12,879 nt of DNA from JBBQKF01 sp038326615 (GTDB taxonomy: Bacteria; Bacillota; Clostridia; Saccharofermentanales; UBA5734), in NCBI GenBank assembly GCA_038326615.1, contig JBBQKF010000083.1, forward strand, positions 1-12,879, given 5' to 3'. Positions 6,872 to 12,879 of this stretch are shown here, piece after piece. A program made the translations under genes and the position numbers. Numbering within the stretch: the first letter of the stretch is position 1; each line of letters starts with the position of its first letter. Under the pieces are notes generated by a model that searched no databases, was not told where the DNA came from, and saw nothing but the letters and a program-made list of their open reading frames with translations.

Positions 6872-8005
6872 ATGTTTATTGACTCAATTATATCTATATG
6901 GAAGAGTTCAGGATTTGTTGCTCTTACATGGCAGAATTTTGTTATGATAATAGTTGCGTGTTTGTTAATTTACTTGGCAATAGTTAAAAAATTCGAACCA
7001 TTATTATTACTTCCTATTGCGTTTGGTGTTTTGATAATTAATCTTCCAATGGGAGGACTAATGGGATCACCAACTTCTTCAGAAAATGGAGGATTACTCT
7101 ACTATTTGTATTTGGGAGTTAAGTTAGGAATCTATCCCTCGCTAATTTTCCTAGGTATTGGAGCTATGACAGATTTCGGACCTCTTATTGCAAGACCAAG
7201 CAGCCTTTTTATGGGAGCTGGAGCACAATTAGGAATTAGTGTTGCATTTGTTATAGCAGTAGCTATTGGATTTACCCCGCAGGAAGCAGGATCGATTGGA
7301 ATAATTGGAGGAGCGGATGGCCCGACAGCAATTTATCTTACATCAAAACTTGCACCGCATTTGTTACCCGCGATAGCAATCGCAGCATATTCATATATGG
7401 CACTCATTCCCTTAATACAGCCGCCAGTCATGCGTCTACTAACAACAAAAAAAGAGCGAAACGTAACTATGACTCAACTTAGAACAGTTTCCAAAATGGA
7501 AAAAGTTTGTTTTCCGATTGTTGTTACAGTATTATGCGTGCTTCTTTTACCATCTGTAGCACCCTTGATAGGCATGCTAATGCTAGGAAATTTGTTTAGG
7601 GAATCAGGTGTTGTTAACCGACTATCTGATACAGCACAAAATGCATTAATCAATATAGTTACGATTTTCTTAGGATTAACTGTCGGAGCGACTGCTAATG
7701 GCGCAAATTTTCTTAAACCACAGACGCTTATGATAATTGGATTAGGCCTGCTAGCATTTATTTTCAGTACAATTGGCGGATTGCTGATCGGGAAACTTAT
7801 GTATATATTATCCGGTGGAAAAGTTAATCCTCTAATTGGATCTGCAGGAGTATCTGCTGTTCCAATGGCTGCAAGAGTTTCGCAGGTCGAAGGTCAAAAA
7901 TCGAATCCGAGGAACTTTTTATTAATGCATGCAATGGGGCCGAATGTAGCTGGAGTAATCGGTTCAGCAGTGGCAGCAGGAGTATTACTTTCATTATTTG
8001 GTTAA
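6872..8005 (+). CDS. oadB: Oxaloacetate decarboxylase beta subunit, sodium pump
   Basis: This integral membrane subunit decarboxylates carboxybiotin and exports sodium. The 377 residues carry the family blocks GAMTDFGPLIARP (97-109), GIIGGADGPTAI (143-154), AAYSYMALIPLIQPP (171-185), GNLFRESG (239-246), NPLIGSAGVSAVPMAARV (319-336) and HAMGPNVAGVIGSA (353-366). From remembered Klebsiella OadB data, a constant offset of 54 maps the functional residues Asp203, Tyr229, Asn373, Gly377, Ser382 and Arg389 onto Asp149, Tyr175, Asn319, Gly323, Ser328 and Arg335. All six are conserved here, which supports a working sodium pump. It is the last gene of the operon, 15 nt after the biotin carrier, with AAGGAGA before the ATG. 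Methylmalonyl-CoA or glutaconyl-CoA decarboxylases share this subunit, but the alpha subunit decides for oxaloacetate. Confidence 0.96.
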   Translation: MFIDSIISIWKSSGFVALTWQNFVMIIVACLLIYLAIVKKFEPLLLLPIAFGVLIINLPMGGLMGSPTSSENGGLLYYLYLGVKLGIYPSLIFLGIGAMTDFGPLIARPSSLFMGAGAQLGISVAFVIAVAIGFTPQEAGSIGIIGGADGPTAIYLTSKLAPHLLPAIAIAAYSYMALIPLIQPPVMRLLTTKKERNVTMTQLRTVSKMEKVCFPIVVTVLCVLLLPSVAPLIGMLMLGNLFRESGVVNRLSDTAQNALINIVTIFLGLTVGATANGANFLKPQTLMIIGLGLLAFIFSTIGGLLIGKLMYILSGGKVNPLIGSAGVSAVPMAARVSQVEGQKSNPRNFLLMHAMGPNVAGVIGSAVAAGVLLSLFG

Positions 8006-8198
8006 GCAATGTATTCAATCGCGTAAGCAGCATTATTACTATACGACGGCAGAAATATTAAATGTTTAATTCTCTGTTCAATTGAGTTTGCTATTGCCTC
8101 TATTTAAAATGCTACTTTTTAAATATTTGTAAAACTAATAACTTTTTGTAGCATGCCGTAAGTTTAATCTTTTAATGTGATAGAAATGTGAAGAGAAA

Positions 8199-8232
8199 AA
8201 ATAAGCCCGACAATTTATTGTCGGGCTTATTT
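8199..8232. terminator. Bidirectional intrinsic terminator
   Basis: A 16-bp perfect inverted repeat, AAATAAGCCCGACAAT (8199-8214) against 8217-8232, is separated by only two bases, so the real stem is about 15 bp with a 4-nt loop. On the minus strand it is followed by six Ts and lies 30 nt past the glucosaminidase stop. On the plus strand it ends TTATTT, about 190 nt past the beta-subunit stop. It serves both convergent units, more strongly the minus one. Confidence 0.9.
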
Positions 8233-8261
8233 AGCACAAAGTTTTAATTGATAATAAATTA

Positions 8262-9116
8262 TTAGTGAAATAATTTTCGCATATCATTTGTCATATGATA
8301 TTTTGCTTTGTCATCCCATGTTGTGCTGCCTTCTGCATAGCGGGGACCGATTTTAGCAAGGGTATTGAAACCCTTACCGAAATAATTGTTTTTCATTAGT
8401 TTACCAAATGAAATAACACTATCAGCCTTTGTTTTAAATGAAATCCATCCACTTCTTGCCCTCATTCCAAATAGATTGTTGTGGTTGCGACATAGTTCTG
8501 ATGTACCTCCGCCTGTCTCAAGTTTTGCGACAGCCAATGCATATAGTGCATTACAGTTATATGTCGTTTCAATTTGTAACAATGCCGGCTCAATTCCAAC
8601 AAGAGTACTACCTTTGGTTAATTTTTGCAATTCTTTAAGTGTTAGTCCTGATTTTCCTATAGGTGATGGCGTTAATTCACTCCCCGAACGGGATGCTTGA
8701 CCGAGCATCGTTTCCAGTTTGTTTCGAAATACATCATTCTGGGTTTTGACGCTTTTTAGCTGTGCGGATAGATCTGAATTGTCTTGCTTGGTTTTACTTA
8801 AATCTGCTGTTAATTTTTCGATTTGGACTTTCATCTGTTCTAAATCATTTGATTGTTCGACTAAAGAAGATAAGGAAGCGATCCTCTCTTCTTGTAAATC
8901 GGAGGCTAACAAAGAAACATCCGTTGTTAACTTACTATTCAACTGTTGACTTTGTGCTAAATTTGTTGCGTGAACACGTAAAGTGAGAAATTGGTATCCA
9001 AGGATTCCAATAATAAGGAAAATTGTAAAATACTTTATACAAGCTCCCCATGGGAACTCACGTAATTGAATTTTCCTGGACCCTCGAATTGGTTTGCTTT
9101 TTCTTATCAAATTCAT
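8262..9116 (-). CDS. Membrane-anchored glucosaminidase-family cell-wall hydrolase
   Basis: This protein probably cleaves N-acetylglucosaminyl bonds in peptidoglycan from the outer membrane face. It has 284 residues: a basic N terminus, one transmembrane anchor (about 28-45), a coiled coil (about 53-140), a short linker, and a glucosaminidase domain (about 173-284). That domain shows the likely catalytic Glu200 in AKLETGGGTS, the signature NHNNLFGMRA (211-220) and the RYAEG segment (259-263) of the GH73/LytG type. The coiled coil suggests dimerisation or a spacer reaching into the wall. AGGAG lies only 2 nt before the ATG at 9116, so the TTG two codons later (9110) may be the true start at normal spacing. 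It is a single gene, ended by the terminator at 8199. Confidence 0.85.
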   Translation of the reverse strand: MNLIRKSKPIRGSRKIQLREFPWGACIKYFTIFLIIGILGYQFLTLRVHATNLAQSQQLNSKLTTDVSLLASDLQEERIASLSSLVEQSNDLEQMKVQIEKLTADLSKTKQDNSDLSAQLKSVKTQNDVFRNKLETMLGQASRSGSELTPSPIGKSGLTLKELQKLTKGSTLVGIEPALLQIETTYNCNALYALAVAKLETGGGTSELCRNHNNLFGMRARSGWISFKTKADSVISFGKLMKNNYFGKGFNTLAKIGPRYAEGSTTWDDKAKYHMTNDMRKLFH

Positions 9117-9173
9117 CTCTCCTATATTCTGATGGTTTGGTAATATTCTTTCTAAGCAAGATAATTCGTTGTT

Positions 9174-9202
9174 ATTATATCATGTATATTTGGCAAACGC
9201 AA
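9174..9202 (-). promoter_or_regulatory. Probable promoter of the glucosaminidase gene
   Basis: On the minus strand TGA-TATAAT forms a perfect extended -10 box (hexamer 9174-9179), with TTGCGT (9197-9202) 17 nt upstream. Transcription would start near 9167, about 50 nt before the gene. Confidence 0.55.
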
Positions 9203-9583
9203 AAATCGCAGATTTCAACCTTCAATTTTGCGTATAAATCTGATAATTATACGAAAACAAGCCCCCAAAATCCCGAAAAAGATCTAAGAGAAAGAGGCAT
9301 TATTGTTTATTTAGCTTAAAATAGGAACACTTTTAAAAGCAAAATTACGGCACTTTGTACAAAATTTTCAAAAAATACGTAAATCATTAGATTTACGGTT
9401 AATGTTCGATAATAAAAACTTGGAACTGCACCATTTCTCAAGTCCAAAAGTTCATTAAAATCTTCTTGATATATCAGTACAATCTTTCCAAGGGATAATG
9501 AAGAAATTATTGGATTTCCACTGTATTCTGCAACCTCAAGGTATTTTCGAGCCAATTAAATCCGCTGTCAAATCCTGATCCTT
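9203..9583. other. Intergenic stretch without a convincing gene
   Basis: This stretch separates two minus-strand genes. It holds a 7-bp inverted repeat CGTATAA/TTATACG (9231-9237/9247-9253), 50-80 bp upstream of the glucosaminidase -10 box, and the terminator at 9370-9397. A 79-codon minus-strand frame (9316-9555) is open, but it starts with TTG directly after a stop, has no good ribosome binding site, and contains the terminator. A second minus frame between about 9510 and 9590 encodes a plausible stretch with GFDSGFNWLENTLRLQ, so this may be a decayed gene remnant. Confidence 0.4.
9370..9397 (-). terminator. Intrinsic terminator of the GT-C-type membrane protein gene
   Basis: CGTAAATC (9378-9385) and GATTTACG (9390-9397) form an 8-bp perfect stem with a 4-nt loop. 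On the minus strand it is followed by TA and six Ts. It lies about 190 nt past the stop codon of the 808-residue gene. Confidence 0.7.
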
Positions 9584-12010
9584 TTAATACAATCTATAAA
9601 TGGTTGCATTTTTCGATGAAGGGAAACTTGCTGCAACTTTAAAATTTGCTTTGAAAAACTGGACGTTAAGATTATAATTGACTTCTTTTAATAAATCATC
9701 ATCAATTATCATGTATCTTATTTTATTTTTTTTAGCAACAGAAATAAATCTTGCAATATCACCACCATACCCACTAAACATTTTCTTGCATAAAGCTTCC
9801 CGCGTTACAGTATCATGCCCGGCAGACCAGGTAAAATATGCCCAGCCATAAAAAACTTTGCGACCGGAAAAGAAAAACTCATTCATATGGTATGGTGCAG
9901 TGAGGAAAACATCTGAAGGTGATGTATTTTTCTCTATCCATTTTGTTAATGGGGAATTTAAATCTATTCCAACGGTGTTGACGTTTTTATTAACATAGCC
10001 GATTAATTCAACAACACCAGTTGCGCACAATGAAAATGTGACAAAAACAGACAAAACAAAAGAAACAATCAATGCAATAATTTTTTGACCTGGGGTCTTT
10101 TTCGAATTAATATTTTGCTCATTGTCACTTACACGATTATCGCTAACTGAATCGATATTTTCATTACTACGGCCATGTACAAAAGAATTAATGCGGGATG
10201 CTTTTGATACAGGCCTCTTTAATGCCTTAAGGGAATCTGAAGTAAACTGCCAAAGGGTGCAGAGAGCGTCAGCGATGAAAATGTTAAGTAGACCAACAGC
10301 GATTATTACATATTTATGGTTTACCGTAACATCAGGTGTCATGGATATGCAAAGCGCAAACAGTATTGGCGCCATACAGGCGATAATAAACCGCTTGTTG
10401 ATTCGTTTTGTTTGAATAAAAGGCAAAACGACAATAATGGCAAGTGCAATTCCAATTACTTGAAACAAGTATGAGGCAACGCCAGGGAGTGATTTATCTA
10501 CAGATATAAATCCCCACAAAAATTGAGCTTTTGCAACGCCTTTTGCACCTCCTGAGAAAAATCCTGCCTGTAGAAACGAAGACATAACTCCTGCTAATGC
10601 AACGATGATATAGGAAAGTCTATTTCTGGCGAAAAAGGCCATTACGAACAAAATACAAAGTAACGAAATCAACATTGATCCGTGCCAGTATGGTAGGCAT
10701 GCAATAAGAACAACGCAAAGAATCAATTCGCGGATATTTGATATTTTCCAGTATTCTGGATTTGTGAAGTAGAAAACGACATTCCCTAAGAAATTCGGAG
10801 ACGATTTTTTTAAGGCGACACTCTCATTGTTATAATTATTATCATTGTTATTCTCTAAAAGACTCGTTTCTAAAGACGATTTCTTATTTGAAACAATTGA
10901 AGTTGCGGCGAATGAGTTTAAATCAAAAATTTGAGTTTCTGGTTTGTTTATATTTTCGGCAAGGTCTTCGTTGGTATTCAATGGTTTAATTTTTGCTAAA
11001 CCGAACTTAATACCATCTGGCGCGAAATTAAACTTTTCTTTAAGCGACGGTAAAAAAACAAAAAAGATAATTAACATTATTGAAAATCCCCACAAAAAGT
11101 GGCGTTGATTTGCATAAACGTTCATTGTCCATAATCCCCAATCGTCTCTTGGTGTGAGTCCGATAAATTTGTTTGTATTTAAAATGTCTCCGATAATGCT
11201 AAAAAACGTGGAGCCTTTTTTTGAAAAAATTTCTTGAAGATAAGAAAAAATTGCATATGAGCTACGGAAGAACAGCATAAAAGGTGCAAGAAAAAATACC
11301 CACTTGCGTTTTGTCAAAAGAACTCCGAGGCATCCAAGCAACGAAACAAATGACAATATCCCTAATATGCTGGGAATATTCATAGCAAAATCGATTCGCA
11401 TTCCAAGGTATTGAAGATTTCCGCAAAGATAGAAAAAGAAGAAGTGGTATTTGATTCCATCACCAGAAAAGTGAGGATACTGGGTCGGGAAATTATTTCC
11501 TTTTGCAAATGAATTGATAAGTGCGGTGTGTGGAGCAAAGTCTCCGAAAACAGAAAAACCCGATCGAAGCATTCCTTTATAAACGAAAAAACTATAAAAA
11601 ATCAAAAAGGTACCGAAAAGCGCAAAGAACCAAATTGATTTCCAGTAAAATGAATCAGCAGATGTGAAATATTCGCTAATAGAATGTAGATGCCTCTTAT
11701 TTAGGGCTTTCATGTATGAAATTAAGAAAAAAGCCGGAAGTACGAATACCATTAATAAATTTGTTGCAAGCAAAGGGTTAACTGTTTCAGGGAGAATGAA
11801 TGAAAAGAAATATGAGATATAATAATGAAGAGTTGTAAGTATTGTCCCACCCACTATAAGGGAGAATGGAAAATCAAAAGTCCACTCTGGAGGAAGTTTA
11901 TTCGTTCTTCCTGAAATTCTGGTAAATAATGACAATGTCTCAATTCTTAACAATTGCTTTAGAGTAAAGCCAACAAGAAAGGCAGCGATAAGGTAAAGTA
12001 CAGCAAGCAT
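9584..12010 (-). CDS. Polytopic membrane protein, GT-C-type glycosyltransferase-like
   Basis: The 808 residues contain many hydrophobic helices and a C-terminal soluble domain (about 675-808). Features resembling GT-C enzymes are GDFAPHT (156-162), an acidic and His-bearing first external loop, then YPHFSGDGIKYHFFF (178-192) and NHKYV (564-568). The C-terminal part (WIEKNTSPSDVFLT, then GRKVFYGWAYFTWSAGHDT, ending RYMIIDDD) follows the pattern of large bacterial membrane proteins thought to transfer sugars from lipid carriers. Two hydrophilic loops stand out: an Asn/Ser-rich one (about 323-405) and a second (about 592-642), both probably cytoplasmic. AAGGAGA lies about 8 nt before the ATG. 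The upstream polyprenyl-phosphate glycosyltransferase gene supports a role in envelope glycan assembly. Substrate and exact family are not known; catalysis is inference. Confidence 0.6.
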   Translation of the reverse strand: MLAVLYLIAAFLVGFTLKQLLRIETLSLFTRISGRTNKLPPEWTFDFPFSLIVGGTILTTLHYYISYFFSFILPETVNPLLATNLLMVFVLPAFFLISYMKALNKRHLHSISEYFTSADSFYWKSIWFFALFGTFLIFYSFFVYKGMLRSGFSVFGDFAPHTALINSFAKGNNFPTQYPHFSGDGIKYHFFFFYLCGNLQYLGMRIDFAMNIPSILGILSFVSLLGCLGVLLTKRKWVFFLAPFMLFFRSSYAIFSYLQEIFSKKGSTFFSIIGDILNTNKFIGLTPRDDWGLWTMNVYANQRHFLWGFSIMLIIFFVFLPSLKEKFNFAPDGIKFGLAKIKPLNTNEDLAENINKPETQIFDLNSFAATSIVSNKKSSLETSLLENNNDNNYNNESVALKKSSPNFLGNVVFYFTNPEYWKISNIRELILCVVLIACLPYWHGSMLISLLCILFVMAFFARNRLSYIIVALAGVMSSFLQAGFFSGGAKGVAKAQFLWGFISVDKSLPGVASYLFQVIGIALAIIVVLPFIQTKRINKRFIIACMAPILFALCISMTPDVTVNHKYVIIAVGLLNIFIADALCTLWQFTSDSLKALKRPVSKASRINSFVHGRSNENIDSVSDNRVSDNEQNINSKKTPGQKIIALIVSFVLSVFVTFSLCATGVVELIGYVNKNVNTVGIDLNSPLTKWIEKNTSPSDVFLTAPYHMNEFFFSGRKVFYGWAYFTWSAGHDTVTREALCKKMFSGYGGDIARFISVAKKNKIRYMIIDDDLLKEVNYNLNVQFFKANFKVAASFPSSKNATIYRLY

Positions 12011-12045
12011 CGATAATCTCCTTAAAAAATTAATAAAACAATTCT

Positions 12046-12088
12046 TATTATAGCATTTAATCTCAATGGTTTTGTTAATGCTATAATA
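12046..12088 (-). promoter_or_regulatory. Promoter of the GT-C gene within a 12-bp inverted repeat
   Basis: TATTATAGCATT (12046-12057) and AATGCTATAATA (12077-12088) are exact reverse complements 19 bp apart. The first arm contains, on the minus strand, the extended -10 box TGC-TATAAT (hexamer 12047-12052), placing the start near 12040 and leaving a 30-nt leader. No good -35 lies at 17 nt. The second arm holds the same element facing the plus strand. The arms, about three helical turns apart, could be an operator. The plus strand then shows seven Ts (12091-12097), so a plus-strand terminator hairpin is an alternative reading. Confidence 0.5.
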
Positions 12089-12097
12089 TCTTTTTTT

Positions 12098-12353
12098 GTG
12101 AAATTTTACTTAATACAGCCCTTAATCTAGAAAATTTTCATTTCAATCAATTTACAAAATCATTATCGTACGTTTTTTATTATCAGAATTCAATAGGAAT
12201 CTTATTTTATTTTATTTAATCCCAATAAAATTTCAATTAAATCTCAATTAAATCTCAATTATATCCAATTAAATCCAATTAAATTTCAACCTAAAATATT
12301 AATGAAATTTCAATTTATTTTTCATAATTTTTCATAATTTTTCATAATTTTGA
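12098..12353. repeat. AT-rich intergenic region with short tandem repeats
   Basis: No gene was seen in this stretch between two minus-strand genes. From about 12229 to 12290 there are six imperfect units of 10-11 bp resembling AAATCTCAATT. From 12321 to 12350 there are three exact copies of TTCATAATTT. Single-base runs and repeats suggest slippage-prone DNA. A curved-DNA or protein-binding role is possible but not shown. Confidence 0.75.
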
Positions 12354-12879
12354 TTATTGATTTTGATTACTACTTTCACTGGTTGGTTCCGAAAAGCCAA
12401 GATGAATGGATTTTGAGATAATGTAACGTGGACGTGCTTTTACTTCGGTATAAATTCTAGCAATATATATGCCAATAAGGCCAAGACTTATCATAATAAG
12501 TCCACCAATTAAAAGCAATAGAAGAATAACTGTTGTAAATCCATCAGCAGAAGTTCCAAATGCCCACTTAATAAAGGTTTGAACTCCAATGATAATTGAC
12601 AAAATCAAAGAAGTAACCCCAAGAATTGTAATTATGTGCAAAGGCAGTGCCGAAAATGAGGTTATAGCATCTACGCTTAAACTTGCAAGCTTAAGGGGAG
12701 ACCATTTACTTTTTCCAATTGAACGCTTGGGAACTTCAAAAAGAAAACTTTTACGATTAAAACCAAGCCACGCAGAGAGCGCTCGAAAAAAAGTGTCATG
12801 CTCACCTAGCTTGCGCCATTCGTTTACAACTTTCTTGTCTAGCAGTTTAAAGTCAGATGCATTTTCAAGATTATATCCC
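12354..12879 (-). CDS. Polyprenyl-phosphate glycosyltransferase, GT2 family (partial, 5' end outside window)
   Basis: The frame is open from the window edge to a TAA at 12354-12356, giving 174 C-terminal residues. The beginning, ASDFKLLDKKVVNEW, is the end of the GT2 catalytic domain of the DPM1/GtrB type. It continues with FFRALSAWLGF and the basic segment RSIGKSKWS. Two transmembrane helices follow, one starting in ITSFSALPL and one in TTVILLLLLIGG. The closing motif EVKARPRYII is typical of the family. The protein would load a sugar from a nucleotide donor onto a polyprenyl phosphate at the inner membrane face. A TTG-started frame from 12641 is only the tail of this gene. It lies upstream of the GT-C-like gene on the same strand, but 343 bp apart, so they may be transcribed separately. 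Confidence 0.93.
   Translation of the reverse strand, partial: GYNLENASDFKLLDKKVVNEWRKLGEHDTFFRALSAWLGFNRKSFLFEVPKRSIGKSKWSPLKLASLSVDAITSFSALPLHIITILGVTSLILSIIIGVQTFIKWAFGTSADGFTTVILLLLLIGGLIMISLGLIGIYIARIYTEVKARPRYIISKSIHLGFSEPTSESSNQNQ

Noticed and set aside
4716..8005. Methylmalonyl-CoA or glutaconyl-CoA decarboxylase
   Set aside because: The alpha subunit is the pyruvate/oxaloacetate carboxyltransferase type with Lys173 and the metal-binding His pair, not an acyl-CoA carboxyltransferase.
8109..8154. 7-bp inverted repeat ATGCTAC/GTAGCAT as the terminator of the decarboxylase operon
   Set aside because: The loop is 32 nt and no T run follows. The perfect stem at 8199-8232 is far better.
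8386..8986. Several plus-strand frames of 66-104 codons across the glucosaminidase gene
   Set aside because: All overlap the glucosaminidase gene on the opposite strand, whose family motifs are clear.
9050..9319. 89-codon plus-strand frame overlapping the glucosaminidase start
   Set aside because: It overlaps the 5' end and promoter of the glucosaminidase gene, and the peptide shows no family pattern.
9316..9555. 79-codon minus-strand frame as an intact gene
   Set aside because: It begins with TTG immediately after an in-frame stop, lacks a ribosome binding site, and contains a clear intrinsic terminator.
10122..10415. 97-codon plus-strand frame inside the 808-residue gene
   Set aside because: Antisense to a long coding frame with continuous membrane helices; treated as a shadow.
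12229..12350. CRISPR-like array
   Set aside because: The units are only 10-11 bp and directly abutting, with no unique spacers and no cas genes.

Overview
The window is AT-rich and looks like a low-GC, anaerobic Firmicute, most likely a member of the Clostridia. The evidence is strong AGGAGG-type ribosome binding sites, several sigma-A promoters with extended -10 boxes, a split-subunit sodium-pumping oxaloacetate decarboxylase, and a long-form ribosomal protein L25. The genus cannot be fixed from the sequence. No rRNA, tRNA, intact mobile element or CRISPR array was seen.

Layout. Positions 1-2405 (+) hold the tail of an unidentified gene, a 29-codon small ORF, and a 738-residue lipoprotein with a glycoside-hydrolase-like central region. 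The three are packed stop-to-start and probably form one transcript. Positions 2653-3243 (-) encode L25/CTC, convergent with the lipoprotein gene across a likely shared terminator. Positions 3378-4541 (+) hold a promoter, a possible 27-residue small membrane peptide with a very good ribosome binding site, and a CaCA-family sodium/calcium exchanger. Positions 4549-8005 (+) are the core of the window: a strong promoter, a 130-nt leader that appears folded, and four genes for oxaloacetate decarboxylase (alpha, gamma, biotin carrier, beta). A perfect-stem bidirectional terminator at 8199-8232 closes this operon and the convergent glucosaminidase gene (8262-9116, -). Positions 9370-12879 (-) hold an 808-residue polytopic membrane protein of GT-C type. 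Upstream of it lies the 3' part of a polyprenyl-phosphate glycosyltransferase (GT2).

How they work together. The decarboxylase couples oxaloacetate breakdown to sodium export, and the exchanger just upstream would use that sodium gradient to expel calcium, so the two form a plausible sodium-economy neighbourhood. The GT2 plus GT-C pair, the membrane-anchored glucosaminidase and the GH-like lipoprotein all point to cell-envelope glycan synthesis and remodelling.

The most interesting items are the structured leader in front of the sodium pump, the two small ORFs translated next to larger genes, the unclassified GH-like lipoprotein, and a 12-bp inverted repeat overlapping the promoter of the GT-C gene.
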